Assembly (NCBI RefSeq): GCF_001425005.1 | Contig: NZ_LMDB01000037.1 | Span: 355,825 to 419,824, forward strand | Origin: Duganella sp. Root336D2 | GTDB taxonomy: Bacteria; Pseudomonadota; Gammaproteobacteria; Burkholderiales; Burkholderiaceae_D | Direction of reading: 5' to 3' | DNA: 64,000 nt | Shown here: positions 17,114 through 25,419 of the stretch, one piece after another | Numbering within the stretch: the stretch's first letter is position 1 | How the letters are laid out: each line of letters opens with the position of its first letter | Program-made: the position numbers and the translations under genes | The notes under the pieces: model-generated | What the model saw: only the letters and a program-made list of their open reading frames with translations | What the model was told of the DNA's origin: nothing | Databases searched by the model: none

Positions 17114-17614
17114 TTAATTATGCCGGTAATGCAGGCAGGCCAGTTGCGCGCCGCCGACCACGGCGGTAATGGGGGACGGGCCTGCCAGCGCGAAGCCGGC
17201 GCGTTCCAGGACCCGGGCGGAGGCGGCGTTGGCAATGGTGACGTGGGCGTCGAGGCCGGCCAGCTCCCAGCGGCCATATGCCAGTTCCATCAGGTGCGAC
17301 AGCGCGGCACCCGCCAGGCCGCGGCCAATGGCGGACGCTGCAATGCGATAGCCGACTTCGGCCCGGCCACCGATGCGGTCGATATCTTTCAGGTTGCAGC
17401 GGCCAAGAATGCCCCCGTCTTCAATCAACAGGCAGGGATGCAGGCTGCCGGCCGAATAGCGGGCCAGGTATTCCTCTATATGTGCCGCTACGCCGGACAG
17501 CTTGTAAAAGTCGGGCGTTCGCGCATCGACCTGCGATTCGAACCAATCGCGGTTGGCGAGCTCGAACGCAAGCAGGGCTGGCGTGTCGGCTAGGCTGAGA
17601 GTGCGTATTTGCAT
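17114..17614 (-). CDS. GNAT-family N-acetyltransferase
   Basis: 166 aa from ATG 17614. A TTG start 30 nt upstream is possible but lacks a ribosome-binding site. GNAT features are the beta4 strand GGRAEVGYRIAASAIGRGLAGAALSHLM, containing the R/Q-x-x-G-x-G/A acetyl-CoA loop, and the C-terminal NAASARVLERAGFALAG motif of the RimJ/RimL branch. The substrate is unknown. It sits between the accessory pair and the cspA terminator. Confidence 0.85.
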   Translation of the reverse strand: MQIRTLSLADTPALLAFELANRDWFESQVDARTPDFYKLSGVAAHIEEYLARYSAGSLHPCLLIEDGGILGRCNLKDIDRIGGRAEVGYRIAASAIGRGLAGAALSHLMELAYGRWELAGLDAHVTIANAASARVLERAGFALAGPSPITAVVGGAQLACLHYRHN

Positions 17615-17650
17615 GACGAAATCAGCATAGTAGTTGCCGGGCAAGGTGCG

Positions 17651-17679
17651 AAAAAAAACCCCGCAGGGCGGGGCTTTTG
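17651..17679 (-). terminator. Terminator of cspA
   Basis: Read on the minus strand: stem CCCCGC / GCGGGG with a 3-nt loop and a run of eight T residues, about 20 nt after the cspA stop. Confidence 0.88.
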
Positions 17680-17696
17680 CTGATCCGAGGCCAGGG

Positions 17697-17900
17697 TTAG
17701 CTGGATTGGATGTTGGAAGCTTGCTTGCCTTTAGGGCCTTGCGTGACTTCGAACTGCACTTTTTGACCTTCTTTCAGGGTCTTGAAGCCGTTCATGTTAA
17801 TAGCGGAAAAGTGCGCGAACAAATCCTCACCGCCATCATCAGGAGTGATGAAGCCAAAACCTTTGGAGTCATTGAACCACTTAACGGTACCAGTTGCCAT
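17697..17900 (-). CDS. cspA: Cold shock protein, CspA family
   Basis: 67 aa, a single cold-shock domain with RNP1 KGFGFITP and RNP2 DLFAHFSAI. It binds single-stranded RNA/DNA and melts RNA secondary structure. The promoter candidate at 18044-18049/18021-18026 implies a ~110-nt 5' leader, typical of regulated csp mRNAs. The gene is divergent from clpS-clpA. Confidence 0.96.
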   Translation of the reverse strand: MATGTVKWFNDSKGFGFITPDDGGEDLFAHFSAINMNGFKTLKEGQKVQFEVTQGPKGKQASNIQSS

Positions 17901-18020
17901 ATTAAAAAAACCTTCATTAAAAACGAATCACACGAGCCATAAAAGCAAGAAGCTTCCTGCCCCCTCCTCGACAACTCACTTCTTACCGGCATGTACAGAA
18001 CTGCACAATGTCGATATCGC

Positions 18021-18049
18021 ATTGTTGGCGGAACAATTTTTAATGTCAA
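18021..18049 (-). promoter_or_regulatory. Probable cspA promoter
   Basis: Minus-strand TTGACA (18049-18044), 17-nt spacer, AACAAT (18026-18021). The -35 is perfect and the -10 matches four of six positions. The implied ~110-nt untranslated leader (down to 17901) is A/T-rich near the start codon and may be the cold-responsive element. The rest of the 326-nt cspA/clpS interval shows no other gene. Confidence 0.6.
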
Positions 18050-18226
18050 GCGCTTTCACTAGCACACGGTGAGCTTTTTGCAACAGCTATTTTTGAGGCC
18101 CCTTGATTTATGCCAACCTGACCGCCATCTGCGGCAATCGGCGAAAACGCGTAAGATGAGTACTGGTGGAAATGGCCCTCTTAAATGGGCGTTGCAACTA
18201 GTCTGAAAGCATTAGAATATAAGCGT

Positions 18227-18529
18227 ATGGCAACCAAGCATGACACCGAAACCGTCCTGGAACGGCAGGCAATAAAGCCGCCACCTATGTACCAGGTGGC
18301 GCTCTTGAACGACGACTACACTCCGATGGAGTTTGTAGTCGCCATCATCCAGGAGTATTTCAATAAGGACCGGGAGACGGCCACACAAATTATGCTGAGT
18401 GTCCATCGCTACGGCAAAGGCGTGTGCGGCGTTTTCTCTAAAGATATAGCTTCAACCAAAGTGGAGTTTGTTTTAACGCATGCACGCAAGGCGGGGCACC
18501 CCCTGCAATGTGTGATGGAGGAAGTATGA
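18227..18529 (+). CDS. clpS: ClpA adaptor ClpS
   Basis: 100 aa from ATG 18227, which best fits family length. An ATG at 18185 would add 14 residues. The core motif YQVALLNDDYTPMEFVV and the HRYGKGVCGVFSKDIA segment form the N-degron pocket. It delivers N-end-rule substrates to ClpAP. The stop overlaps the clpA start (ATGA), coupling synthesis of adaptor and unfoldase. Confidence 0.95.
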   Translation: MATKHDTETVLERQAIKPPPMYQVALLNDDYTPMEFVVAIIQEYFNKDRETATQIMLSVHRYGKGVCGVFSKDIASTKVEFVLTHARKAGHPLQCVMEEV

Positions 18530-20826
18530 TTGCGCAGGAATTGGAAGTAAGTTTGCATATGGCGTTTGTCGAAGCGCGGCAGGCACGACACGAGTTCATC
18601 ACCGTGGAGCACTTGCTGCTGGCGCTGCTTGACAATCCATCGGCAGCCGAGGTGCTGCGCGCCTGCGCAGTGAATATTGAGGACCTGCGCAAAACGCTGA
18701 CCAACTTCATCGGCGATAACACCCCGACCGTGCCTGGCACCGGCGAAGTGGATACCCAGCCTACCCTGGGCTTCCAGCGCGTGATCCAGCGCGCGATCAT
18801 GCACGTGCAGTCGGCTTCCAACGGCAAGAAGGAAGTGACCGGCGCCAACGTGCTGGTGGCCATCTTCGGTGAAAAAGACTCGCACGCGGTGTACTACCTG
18901 CACCAGCAGGGCGTCACCCGCCTGGACGTGGTCAACTTCATCTCGCACGGCGTGCGCAAGGACCAGCAGATGGAGTCCGGCAAGGCCTCCGAGGGCGTGG
19001 AAGAGGGCAGCGTGCCGGAAGGCCAGGCCAAGGAATCGCCGCTGGACCAGTTCACGCAGAACCTGAACAAGTCGGCCGCCGAGGGCAAGATCGACCCGCT
19101 GATCGGCCGCGAAGACGAAGTGGACCGTGTGATCCAGGTCCTGTGCCGCCGCCGCAAGAACAACCCGCTGCTGGTGGGCGAGGCTGGCGTGGGCAAGACC
19201 GCCATTGCGGAAGGCCTGGCTTACCGCATCACCCAGGGCGACGTGCCGGAAGTGCTGTCGAGCGCTGTGGTCTACTCGCTGGACATGGGTGCGCTGCTGG
19301 CCGGCACCAAGTACCGCGGCGACTTCGAGCAGCGCCTGAAGGCGGTGCTGAAGCAGCTGAAAGACAACCCGAACGGCATCCTGTTCATCGACGAGATCCA
19401 CACCATCATCGGTGCCGGTTCGGCCTCGGGCGGCACGCTGGACGCGTCCAACCTGCTGAAACCGGCCCTGGCCAACGGCCAGCTGAAGTGCATCGGTGCG
19501 ACCACCTTCACTGAGTTCCGTGGGGTGTTCGAAAAAGACCATGCGCTGAGCCGCCGCTTCCAGAAGGTCGACGTCAACGAGCCGACCGTGGAGCAAACCG
19601 TGCAGATCCTGCGCGGCCTGAAGTCGCGTTTCGAAGAACACCATGGCGTGAAGTATTCGTCGTCGGCGCTGTCGACTGCGGCCGAACTGGCGGCGCGTTT
19701 CATCAACGACCGCCACCTGCCGGACAAGGCGATCGACGTGATCGACGAGGCGGGCGCCGCGCAGCGTATCCTGCCGAAGTCGAAGCAGAAGAAAACCATC
19801 GGCAAGGCCGAGATTGAGGAAATCATTTCCAAGATCGCGCGCATCCCGCCGCAGACCGTCAACCAGGACGACCGCAGCAAGCTGGCCACCATCGACCGCG
19901 ACCTGCGCAACGTGGTGTTCGGCCAGGATCCTGCGATCGAAGCGCTGGCTTCCGCGATCAAGATGTCGCGCGCCGGCCTGGGCAAGCAAGACAAGCCTAT
20001 CGGTTCCTTCCTGTTCTCCGGTCCGACCGGCGTCGGCAAGACCGAAGTGGCCAAGCAGCTCGCCTTCATTCTGGGCATTGAGCTGATCCGCTTTGACATG
20101 TCGGAATATATGGAGCGCCATGCGGTGAGCCGTCTGATCGGCGCGCCTCCTGGCTACGTGGGTTACGACCAGGGCGGCCTGCTGACCGAAGCAATCACCA
20201 AGAAGCCGCACGCGGTGCTGCTGCTGGACGAGATCGAGAAGGCGCATCCTGACATCTTCAATATCCTGCTGCAGGTCATGGACCACGGCACGCTGACCGA
20301 CAACAACGGCCGTAAAGCCGATTTCCGCAACGTGATCATCATCATGACCACCAATGCGGGTGCGGAAAGCTTGCAGAAGCGTTCGATCGGTTTCACCGAC
20401 AGCAAGGAAGCAGGCGACGAGATGGCGGACATCAAGCGCATGTTCACGCCGGAGTTCCGCAACCGCCTGGACGCGACCATCAGCTTCCGCGCACTGGACG
20501 AGGAAATCATCCTGCGCGTGGTGGACAAGTTCCTGATGCAGCTGGAAGAGCAGCTGCACGAGAAAAAGGTGGAAGCGATCTTCAGCGAGAAACTGCGTAA
20601 GTTCCTGTCGAAGAAGGGCTTCGATCCTTTGATGGGCGCGCGCCCGATGTCGCGCCTGATCCAGGACATGATCCGCAAGGCGCTGGCCGACGAACTGCTG
20701 TTCGGCAAGCTGGTGTCCGGCGGCCGCGTGATCGTGGACCTGGACGAAGCCGAAGCCATCAAACTGGAGTTCCCGGAACCGGATGCGGCGCCTACGCCAC
20801 CCCCGGAGACCGTTGAAGTCGAATAA
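18526..20826 (+). CDS. clpA: ATP-dependent Clp protease ATPase subunit ClpA
   Basis: 766 aa from the ATG that overlaps clpS. An N-terminal double Clp repeat is followed by AAA+ module 1 (GEAGVGKTA, ILFIDEIH) and module 2 (GPTGVGKTE, VLLLDEIEKAH). The IGF-like loop for ClpP docking lies near residue 610. It unfolds substrates for ClpP. The C-terminus ends in a short acidic/proline tail. A strong terminator follows. Confidence 0.97.
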   Translation: MIAQELEVSLHMAFVEARQARHEFITVEHLLLALLDNPSAAEVLRACAVNIEDLRKTLTNFIGDNTPTVPGTGEVDTQPTLGFQRVIQRAIMHVQSASNGKKEVTGANVLVAIFGEKDSHAVYYLHQQGVTRLDVVNFISHGVRKDQQMESGKASEGVEEGSVPEGQAKESPLDQFTQNLNKSAAEGKIDPLIGREDEVDRVIQVLCRRRKNNPLLVGEAGVGKTAIAEGLAYRITQGDVPEVLSSAVVYSLDMGALLAGTKYRGDFEQRLKAVLKQLKDNPNGILFIDEIHTIIGAGSASGGTLDASNLLKPALANGQLKCIGATTFTEFRGVFEKDHALSRRFQKVDVNEPTVEQTVQILRGLKSRFEEHHGVKYSSSALSTAAELAARFINDRHLPDKAIDVIDEAGAAQRILPKSKQKKTIGKAEIEEIISKIARIPPQTVNQDDRSKLATIDRDLRNVVFGQDPAIEALASAIKMSRAGLGKQDKPIGSFLFSGPTGVGKTEVAKQLAFILGIELIRFDMSEYMERHAVSRLIGAPPGYVGYDQGGLLTEAITKKPHAVLLLDEIEKAHPDIFNILLQVMDHGTLTDNNGRKADFRNVIIIMTTNAGAESLQKRSIGFTDSKEAGDEMADIKRMFTPEFRNRLDATISFRALDEEIILRVVDKFLMQLEEQLHEKKVEAIFSEKLRKFLSKKGFDPLMGARPMSRLIQDMIRKALADELLFGKLVSGGRVIVDLDEAEAIKLEFPEPDAAPTPPPETVEVE

Positions 20827-20840
20827 GCGGTACTCCGCTT

Positions 20841-20878
20841 GCGAAAACCCGCCCGGCTTTGGGCGGGTTTTTTTTCGC
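20841..20878. terminator. Bidirectional terminator between clpA and the LytTR array
   Basis: Stem AACCCGCCC / GGGCGGGTT with flanking A and T runs (GCGAAAA left, TTTTTTTTCGC right) that extend the pairing. It ends one base before the stop codon of the convergent regulator gene at 20879, so it can serve both transcripts. Confidence 0.85.
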
Positions 20879-21580
20879 TCAGAATTCCTGCAATTGCTTG
20901 AGGGCCGCCACGCGGCGGCGCGAGACTTCCACCGTCATACCGGCGATACGCAAGGACAAGGCGCCGCCTTCGCCGTTCTCGACGCCTTGCACGGCGGCCA
21001 GGTTGACGATGTGGCGGCGGCTGGCGCGGAAGAACTGCTGCGGGTCGAGGCGCTGCTCGACTTGCAGCAGCGAGCGCGCCAGCAGCGGTGCGGAGCCGTT
21101 GAAGTAGAGGCGGGTGTAGTTGCCTTCCGACTCGAACAGGCGGATGTCTTCCAGCCGCACGAACCAGCAGCGCTCGCCGTCGCGGATGAACAGCTTGCGT
21201 GGCGCGGCGCTGGGCGGCGGCGCCAGGCCCAGGCGAGCGGCGGCTCGCTCCAGCGCCGCGGCCAGGCGTTGCGGTTCGATGGGCTTCATCAGGTAATCGA
21301 GCGCACTGGCTTCGAAGGCCTGCAGGGCGTACTGGTCGAAGGCGGTGGTGAAGATCACTTCCGGCGCCTCGTCCAGTGTGGCCAGCAGGTCGAAGCCGCT
21401 GCCGCCCGGCATCTGCACGTCCAGCAGCAGCAGGTCCGGTTGCAGGGTTGCGATCTGCAGCGCCGCTTCGGCGGCATTGGCCGCTTCCCCGACGATACTG
21501 ACGCCGGGATGGGAGGCCAGCAGGCGCCGCAATTCGGCGCGCGCCAGACGTTCGTCGTCGACGACCAGGATGCGCATCAT
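20879..21580 (-). CDS. LytTR-family response regulator (RR1)
   Basis: 233 aa. The receiver domain has an acidic pair (VVDDE), phospho-acceptor Asp54 in LLLLDVQMPGGSGFDLL, switch Thr in IFTTAFDQYA and conserved Lys in YLMKPI. A LytTR DNA-binding domain follows (LFIRDGERCWFVRLEDIRLFESEGNYTRLYF, FRASRRHIVNL). The start overlaps the stop of kinase HK1 by 4 nt. It is the last gene of the array and the only fully intact regulator in it, so it may serve several of the kinases. Confidence 0.92.
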   Translation of the reverse strand: MMRILVVDDERLARAELRRLLASHPGVSIVGEAANAAEAALQIATLQPDLLLLDVQMPGGSGFDLLATLDEAPEVIFTTAFDQYALQAFEASALDYLMKPIEPQRLAAALERAAARLGLAPPPSAAPRKLFIRDGERCWFVRLEDIRLFESEGNYTRLYFNGSAPLLARSLLQVEQRLDPQQFFRASRRHIVNLAAVQGVENGEGGALSLRIAGMTVEVSRRRVAALKQLQEF

Positions 21581-22614
21581 GCGGCCACCGGGAATTGCAA
21601 GGTGGCGCGTACCCAGCCGCTGTTCTCGCTCAATTGCAGGCTCGCTTCGTCGCCTAAGGACAAGGCCAGGCGCTTGCGGGTGTTGCTAAGGCCAACCTTG
21701 GTGGAGTTGCCGAACGAGCGGATGGCGCCCGCGTTGGCGATCTCGATCAGGGCGTTGTCGCCGGCACGGCGGGCGGTGATCAGGATGTCGCTGCCGGTCT
21801 TGCTCATCTCCACGCCGTACTTGACGGCGTTTTCCACCAGAGTCTGCAATGACATGGGTGGAACCATGACCTGTTCCAGCCCCGGTTCGACGGTGATGCT
21901 GGCGCGCAAGCGCTCTTCAAAGCGGATTTTTTCAATGGCCAGGTAGGCTTCGACTGCTTCCAGTTCCTTTTGCAGCGGCACCTTGTGCAATTCGCCTGTC
22001 TGCAGGGTATAGCGCATCAGGCTCGCCAACTGGTCGATCATCTGCGAGGCCGAATCGGGTTCTTGGTAGACCAGCGCGCGGATGCTGTTCAGGCTATTGA
22101 AGAAGAAATGCGGATTGACCTGGGCTTGCAGCGCGCGCAATTCGGAGTCCTTGGCCTGCACCTCCATGCGCAGGGCGCTCGCTTCGAACTGGTTTGCGCG
22201 GCGGATAGCCAGCGCCACCATATAAGCAAGCTGCCAGCCGACGAAAACGCAGCTCCAAAGGGTAGCCGAAGGCGCCATCCATGCCCAGCTGCTGTCGAAT
22301 TTCCCCTGCAAGAAATAGATCGCCGCCGCTACGCTCAGCGCCTGCAGCGGTCCTAACAAAAGCGACGGGCCTACGAACATGCGCCACTTGATCGTGCCGG
22401 TATTCCAGCTGCGGGCCTTGATCAAACGGTGCCAAAGGTCCGACAGCAAGGCGCCGCTGGCCGCGGTCCAGACGCAGGTGGCCAGCACGCCGGGCAAGTT
22501 GAGGAAATGGCTGTAAATTACCGCGACAACGAGGAAGATCAGTGTCCAGCCGAGGCCTTGCATGATCCAGTACCAGTTAAGCCTTGCCAACAAAGGACGC
22601 CGGAGTTCTGTCAT
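21577..22614 (-). CDS. LytS/YehU-type sensor histidine kinase (HK1)
   Basis: 345 aa from ATG 22614, chosen because the paralogues begin with the same MT/NxLRxPLLARxNWYW text. A longer frame starts at 22659. About four membrane helices form the N-terminal half without a periplasmic sensor domain. A His_kinase domain follows with the H-box QAQVNPHFFFNSLNSIRAL, and a HATPase domain has N-box LVENAVKYGVE and a degenerate G region. The cognate partner is RR1 directly downstream. Confidence 0.92.
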   Translation of the reverse strand: MTELRRPLLARLNWYWIMQGLGWTLIFLVVAVIYSHFLNLPGVLATCVWTAASGALLSDLWHRLIKARSWNTGTIKWRMFVGPSLLLGPLQALSVAAAIYFLQGKFDSSWAWMAPSATLWSCVFVGWQLAYMVALAIRRANQFEASALRMEVQAKDSELRALQAQVNPHFFFNSLNSIRALVYQEPDSASQMIDQLASLMRYTLQTGELHKVPLQKELEAVEAYLAIEKIRFEERLRASITVEPGLEQVMVPPMSLQTLVENAVKYGVEMSKTGSDILITARRAGDNALIEIANAGAIRSFGNSTKVGLSNTRKRLALSLGDEASLQLSENSGWVRATLQFPVAA

Positions 22615-22675
22615 AGGAGCGGTTAGTGGAGGAATTGGTCGGTGCGAGCATACATCCATTCTGCATCGTCGTACA

Positions 22676-23326
22676 TCATGAAATAACGGGCTGGTTAGCG
22701 CCCGTGATCTCCACCGCGACGCCGCCTACTTTCAACGCCAGGGAGCCGCCGGCTGTCTGGACGATGCGATCGACATCGGCAAGGTTGACGATATGGCGGC
22801 TGCTGGCGCGGAGAAATTGCTGCGGGTCGAGCAGCTTCTCCAACTGCGGCAGCGGGCGTGCAATCAGCGGCGAGCCGCCGTCGAAATAGGCGCGTGTTTG
22901 CTGGCCTTCCGATTCAAACAGGCGAATATCCATCAGGCGCACGAGCCAGTATCGGTCGCCGTCGCGGATGAAAAGCTTGCCCGGCTTCCCGCCCATTCCG
23001 GCTCGCACTGCAGCGCGTTCCAATGCGGCTGCAAGGCGTTGCGGGTGGATGGGCTTGAGCAGGTAGTCGGCCGGGCAGGGGCCTTGGCCTGTAGTGAAGA
23101 TAATCTCCGGTACCTCGTTGAGTGCGTCGAGCAGGTCGAAGCCGCTGCCGCCCGGCATTTGAACATTCAGCAGGATCAATTCCGGCGTCAAAGCGGCGGC
23201 TTGGGCAATGCCGTCGCCAACGTCCGCCGCCTCGCCGACGATTTCGAAATGCGCGTGGCCAGCCAGCAGGCGGCGCAGTTCCTTGCGCGCCAGCCGTTCA
23301 TCGTCGACGACCAGCACGCGCATCAT
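22676..23326 (-). CDS. Divergent LytTR response regulator lacking the phospho-acceptor Asp (RR2)
   Basis: 216 aa, clearly paralogous to RR1. The acidic pair VVDDE is kept, but the phospho-acceptor position reads LILLNVQMPGG, giving Asn54 in place of Asp. About 8 residues of the alpha4 region are missing after IFTT (GQGPCPADYLLKPI), and the C-terminus diverges after VEIT. The LytTR core (LFIRDGDRYWLVRLMDIRLFESEG) is intact. It overlaps HK2 by 4 nt. It is either a phosphorylation-independent DNA-binding protein or a decaying copy. Confidence 0.9.
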   Translation of the reverse strand: MMRVLVVDDERLARKELRRLLAGHAHFEIVGEAADVGDGIAQAAALTPELILLNVQMPGGSGFDLLDALNEVPEIIFTTGQGPCPADYLLKPIHPQRLAAALERAAVRAGMGGKPGKLFIRDGDRYWLVRLMDIRLFESEGQQTRAYFDGGSPLIARPLPQLEKLLDPQQFLRASSRHIVNLADVDRIVQTAGGSLALKVGGVAVEITGANQPVIS

Positions 23327-24357
23327 GATGACAAAGGAAAGGTAACAGTGGCGCGCACCCAGCCATCGCGCTCCACCAGGTCCAGGCTGGAATTTCCGCC
23401 TTTGGCATGCAGCAGACGTTTGCGGGCATTGGCCAGGCCGACGCGGGTCGAATTGCCAAGCTTGGCCAGCGTGCCACGGTTGGCTACCTCGATCTGTGCG
23501 CGGCCATTGGCCTGGCTGGCGCTGATGCGGATTTCCGTTCCAACGCTGCTTTGCTCGACGCCGTATTTGACCGCGTTTTCCACCAGCGTCTGCACGGCCA
23601 TTGGCGGGATCGTCACCGCGCCCATCTCGCCGGCGATGTCGATGGCGACATTCAAGCGTTCTTCAAAACGGATCTTTTCGATGGCGAGATATGACTGCAC
23701 TGCCTCCATTTCTTCTTTCAGCGGTACGGTGTCGGCATAGCTGGAAGCGAGCGTATAGCGCATCAGCGTTGCCAGCTGGTCGATCATCTGCGCGGCCGAG
23801 TGCGGGTTCTCGAAGATCAGCGCCCGCACGCTGTTCAGGCTATTGAAAAAGAAGTGCGGGTTGACCTGGGCCTGCAGTGCCTTCAGTTCGGCCTCCTTGG
23901 CCAGCACGTCGAGACGCAGCGCCTCCGATTCGAAGCGGTTGGCGCGGCGCAAGGCCGTGGCAGCCATATAGCACACCTGCCACGCCGTCATGATGCCGGA
24001 CCAGAACAGGATCAGCATCGGCAGCCAGCTACCGCCGTCGGCCACGCCAACCAGTGTGCGCGCGATGAAAGTGACGGCAGCCAGTTGCAATGGACCGAGG
24101 ATGAAGATGGCCACGGCGACCTGGCGCCAGTCCGCCTTGCGCGAGTTCCATTCGCGCAGCTTCATGTACCGGCGCCATAAGTCGGTCAGCACCAGGCCGC
24201 TGACGCCATCCAGGATGCAGGCCAGGACCGCGCCTGGCTTTTCCAGGAAGGGGCCGTTGACCAGCATGATGAAAGCAGTGATGGCGCTCCAGCCCAGTCC
24301 TTGCAGGATCCAGTACCAGTTGATGCGCGCAAGTAGCGGTGTACGAAGTTTATTCAT
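23323..24357 (-). CDS. LytS/YehU-type sensor histidine kinase (HK2)
   Basis: 344 aa with the same layout as HK1: four hydrophobic segments, H-box QAQVNPHFFFNSLNSVRAL, LATLMRYTL, then LVENAVKYGVEQSS and TRVGLANARKRL. Catalytic features look complete although its adjacent regulator RR2 lacks Asp54. It may therefore signal to RR1 or elsewhere. The start is 11 nt after the HK3 stop. Confidence 0.92.
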   Translation of the reverse strand: MNKLRTPLLARINWYWILQGLGWSAITAFIMLVNGPFLEKPGAVLACILDGVSGLVLTDLWRRYMKLREWNSRKADWRQVAVAIFILGPLQLAAVTFIARTLVGVADGGSWLPMLILFWSGIMTAWQVCYMAATALRRANRFESEALRLDVLAKEAELKALQAQVNPHFFFNSLNSVRALIFENPHSAAQMIDQLATLMRYTLASSYADTVPLKEEMEAVQSYLAIEKIRFEERLNVAIDIAGEMGAVTIPPMAVQTLVENAVKYGVEQSSVGTEIRISASQANGRAQIEVANRGTLAKLGNSTRVGLANARKRLLHAKGGNSSLDLVERDGWVRATVTFPLSS

Positions 24358-24368
24358 TGCGCTCTATC

Positions 24369-25406
24369 TCAGGCGGCGAGCGGGAAACGCAAGGTAGCCG
24401 TCACCCAGCCATCGTGTTCGCTCAAGTCCAGGCTGGATTGTCCGCCCTTTGCCAGTTCCAGCCGTTTGCGTGCATTGCCCATGCCAACCTTGGTCGAGCC
24501 GGCATTGGCGAGCAGCGAGCCCTGGTTGGCGACTTCGATCACTGCATGGCCGCCCGACTGGCGTGCGGTGATGCGGATCTCGCTGCCGTCGGTACGGCGC
24601 TCGACGCCGTATTTGACCGCATTTTCAACCAGGGTCTGCAAAGTCATTGGCGGAATCGTCACGTGCGCCATCCCGTCGCCGATCTCAAAATGCGCGCGCA
24701 AGCGTTCCTCGAAGCGGAGCTTCTCGATGCCCAGGTAGGCGTGCACGGCATCCAGTTCCTGCTTCAGCGGCACGCAATCGCTGAACGTGGACATGAGCGT
24801 GTAGCGCATCAGGGTAGCAAGCTGGTCGACCATATGGGCGGCGTTGTCGATGTTTTCGTACATCAGGGCGCGGACGCTGTTCAGGCTATTGAAGAAAAAG
24901 TGCGGGTTGACCTGCGATTGCAAGGCCCGCAGTTCGGCGTCCTTTGCCAGCACTTCCAGTCGAAGTGCTTCGGCCTCGAGCCTCGAGGCGCGGCGCAGCG
25001 CAACCGCCGCCATGTAGCAGATGGTCCATCCCAGCATGACGGCGCACCAGAAGGCCAGTTCTATTGAAATGCGCTCCGGACGGCCGACATCGGCCAGGTG
25101 AGGCGCGAAGATGTAGGTTGCCAGCTCCGAGATCGCAGTCTGCAAGGGTGCCAGTACCAGCACTGCGGCAGCTGGCAGCCGCCAATCGTTGCCATGGCGG
25201 TTCCAGCGCCATGCCTTGAAGATGCGGTGCCATGCGCTGGTGAACATCCAGCCGCTGCCAAAAACCAGGATGAATGAGGCCAGTATCTTGGCATTCGTAT
25301 AGCGGTTGTTGCCGAGGATGATCAACAGGAACAGCGTTCCCCAGCCAATGATTTGTAGCGCAGAGAACCAGCCAAGGCGGGAGACGGGGGCGCGGTTGTG
25401 GTCCAT
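24369..25406 (-). CDS. LytS/YehU-type sensor histidine kinase (HK3), no adjacent regulator
   Basis: 345 aa from ATG 25406, preceded by AAAGGA with 9-nt spacing. An upstream in-frame extension to 25526 overlaps HK4 and is rejected. It has four membrane segments, H-box QSQVNPHFFFNSLNSVRAL, N-box LVENAVKYGVERRTDG and the STKVGMGNARKRL loop. It sits between HK4 and HK2 without its own response regulator, so partner choice is open. Confidence 0.92.
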   Translation of the reverse strand: MDHNRAPVSRLGWFSALQIIGWGTLFLLIILGNNRYTNAKILASFILVFGSGWMFTSAWHRIFKAWRWNRHGNDWRLPAAAVLVLAPLQTAISELATYIFAPHLADVGRPERISIELAFWCAVMLGWTICYMAAVALRRASRLEAEALRLEVLAKDAELRALQSQVNPHFFFNSLNSVRALMYENIDNAAHMVDQLATLMRYTLMSTFSDCVPLKQELDAVHAYLGIEKLRFEERLRAHFEIGDGMAHVTIPPMTLQTLVENAVKYGVERRTDGSEIRITARQSGGHAVIEVANQGSLLANAGSTKVGMGNARKRLELAKGGQSSLDLSEHDGWVTATLRFPLAA

Positions 25407-25419
25407 GTAGTGGAATCCT

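Noticed and set aside
18409..20559. 716-aa minus-strand open frame opposite clpA
   Set aside because: Antisense to a fully conserved ClpA. No ribosome-binding site or protein motif.
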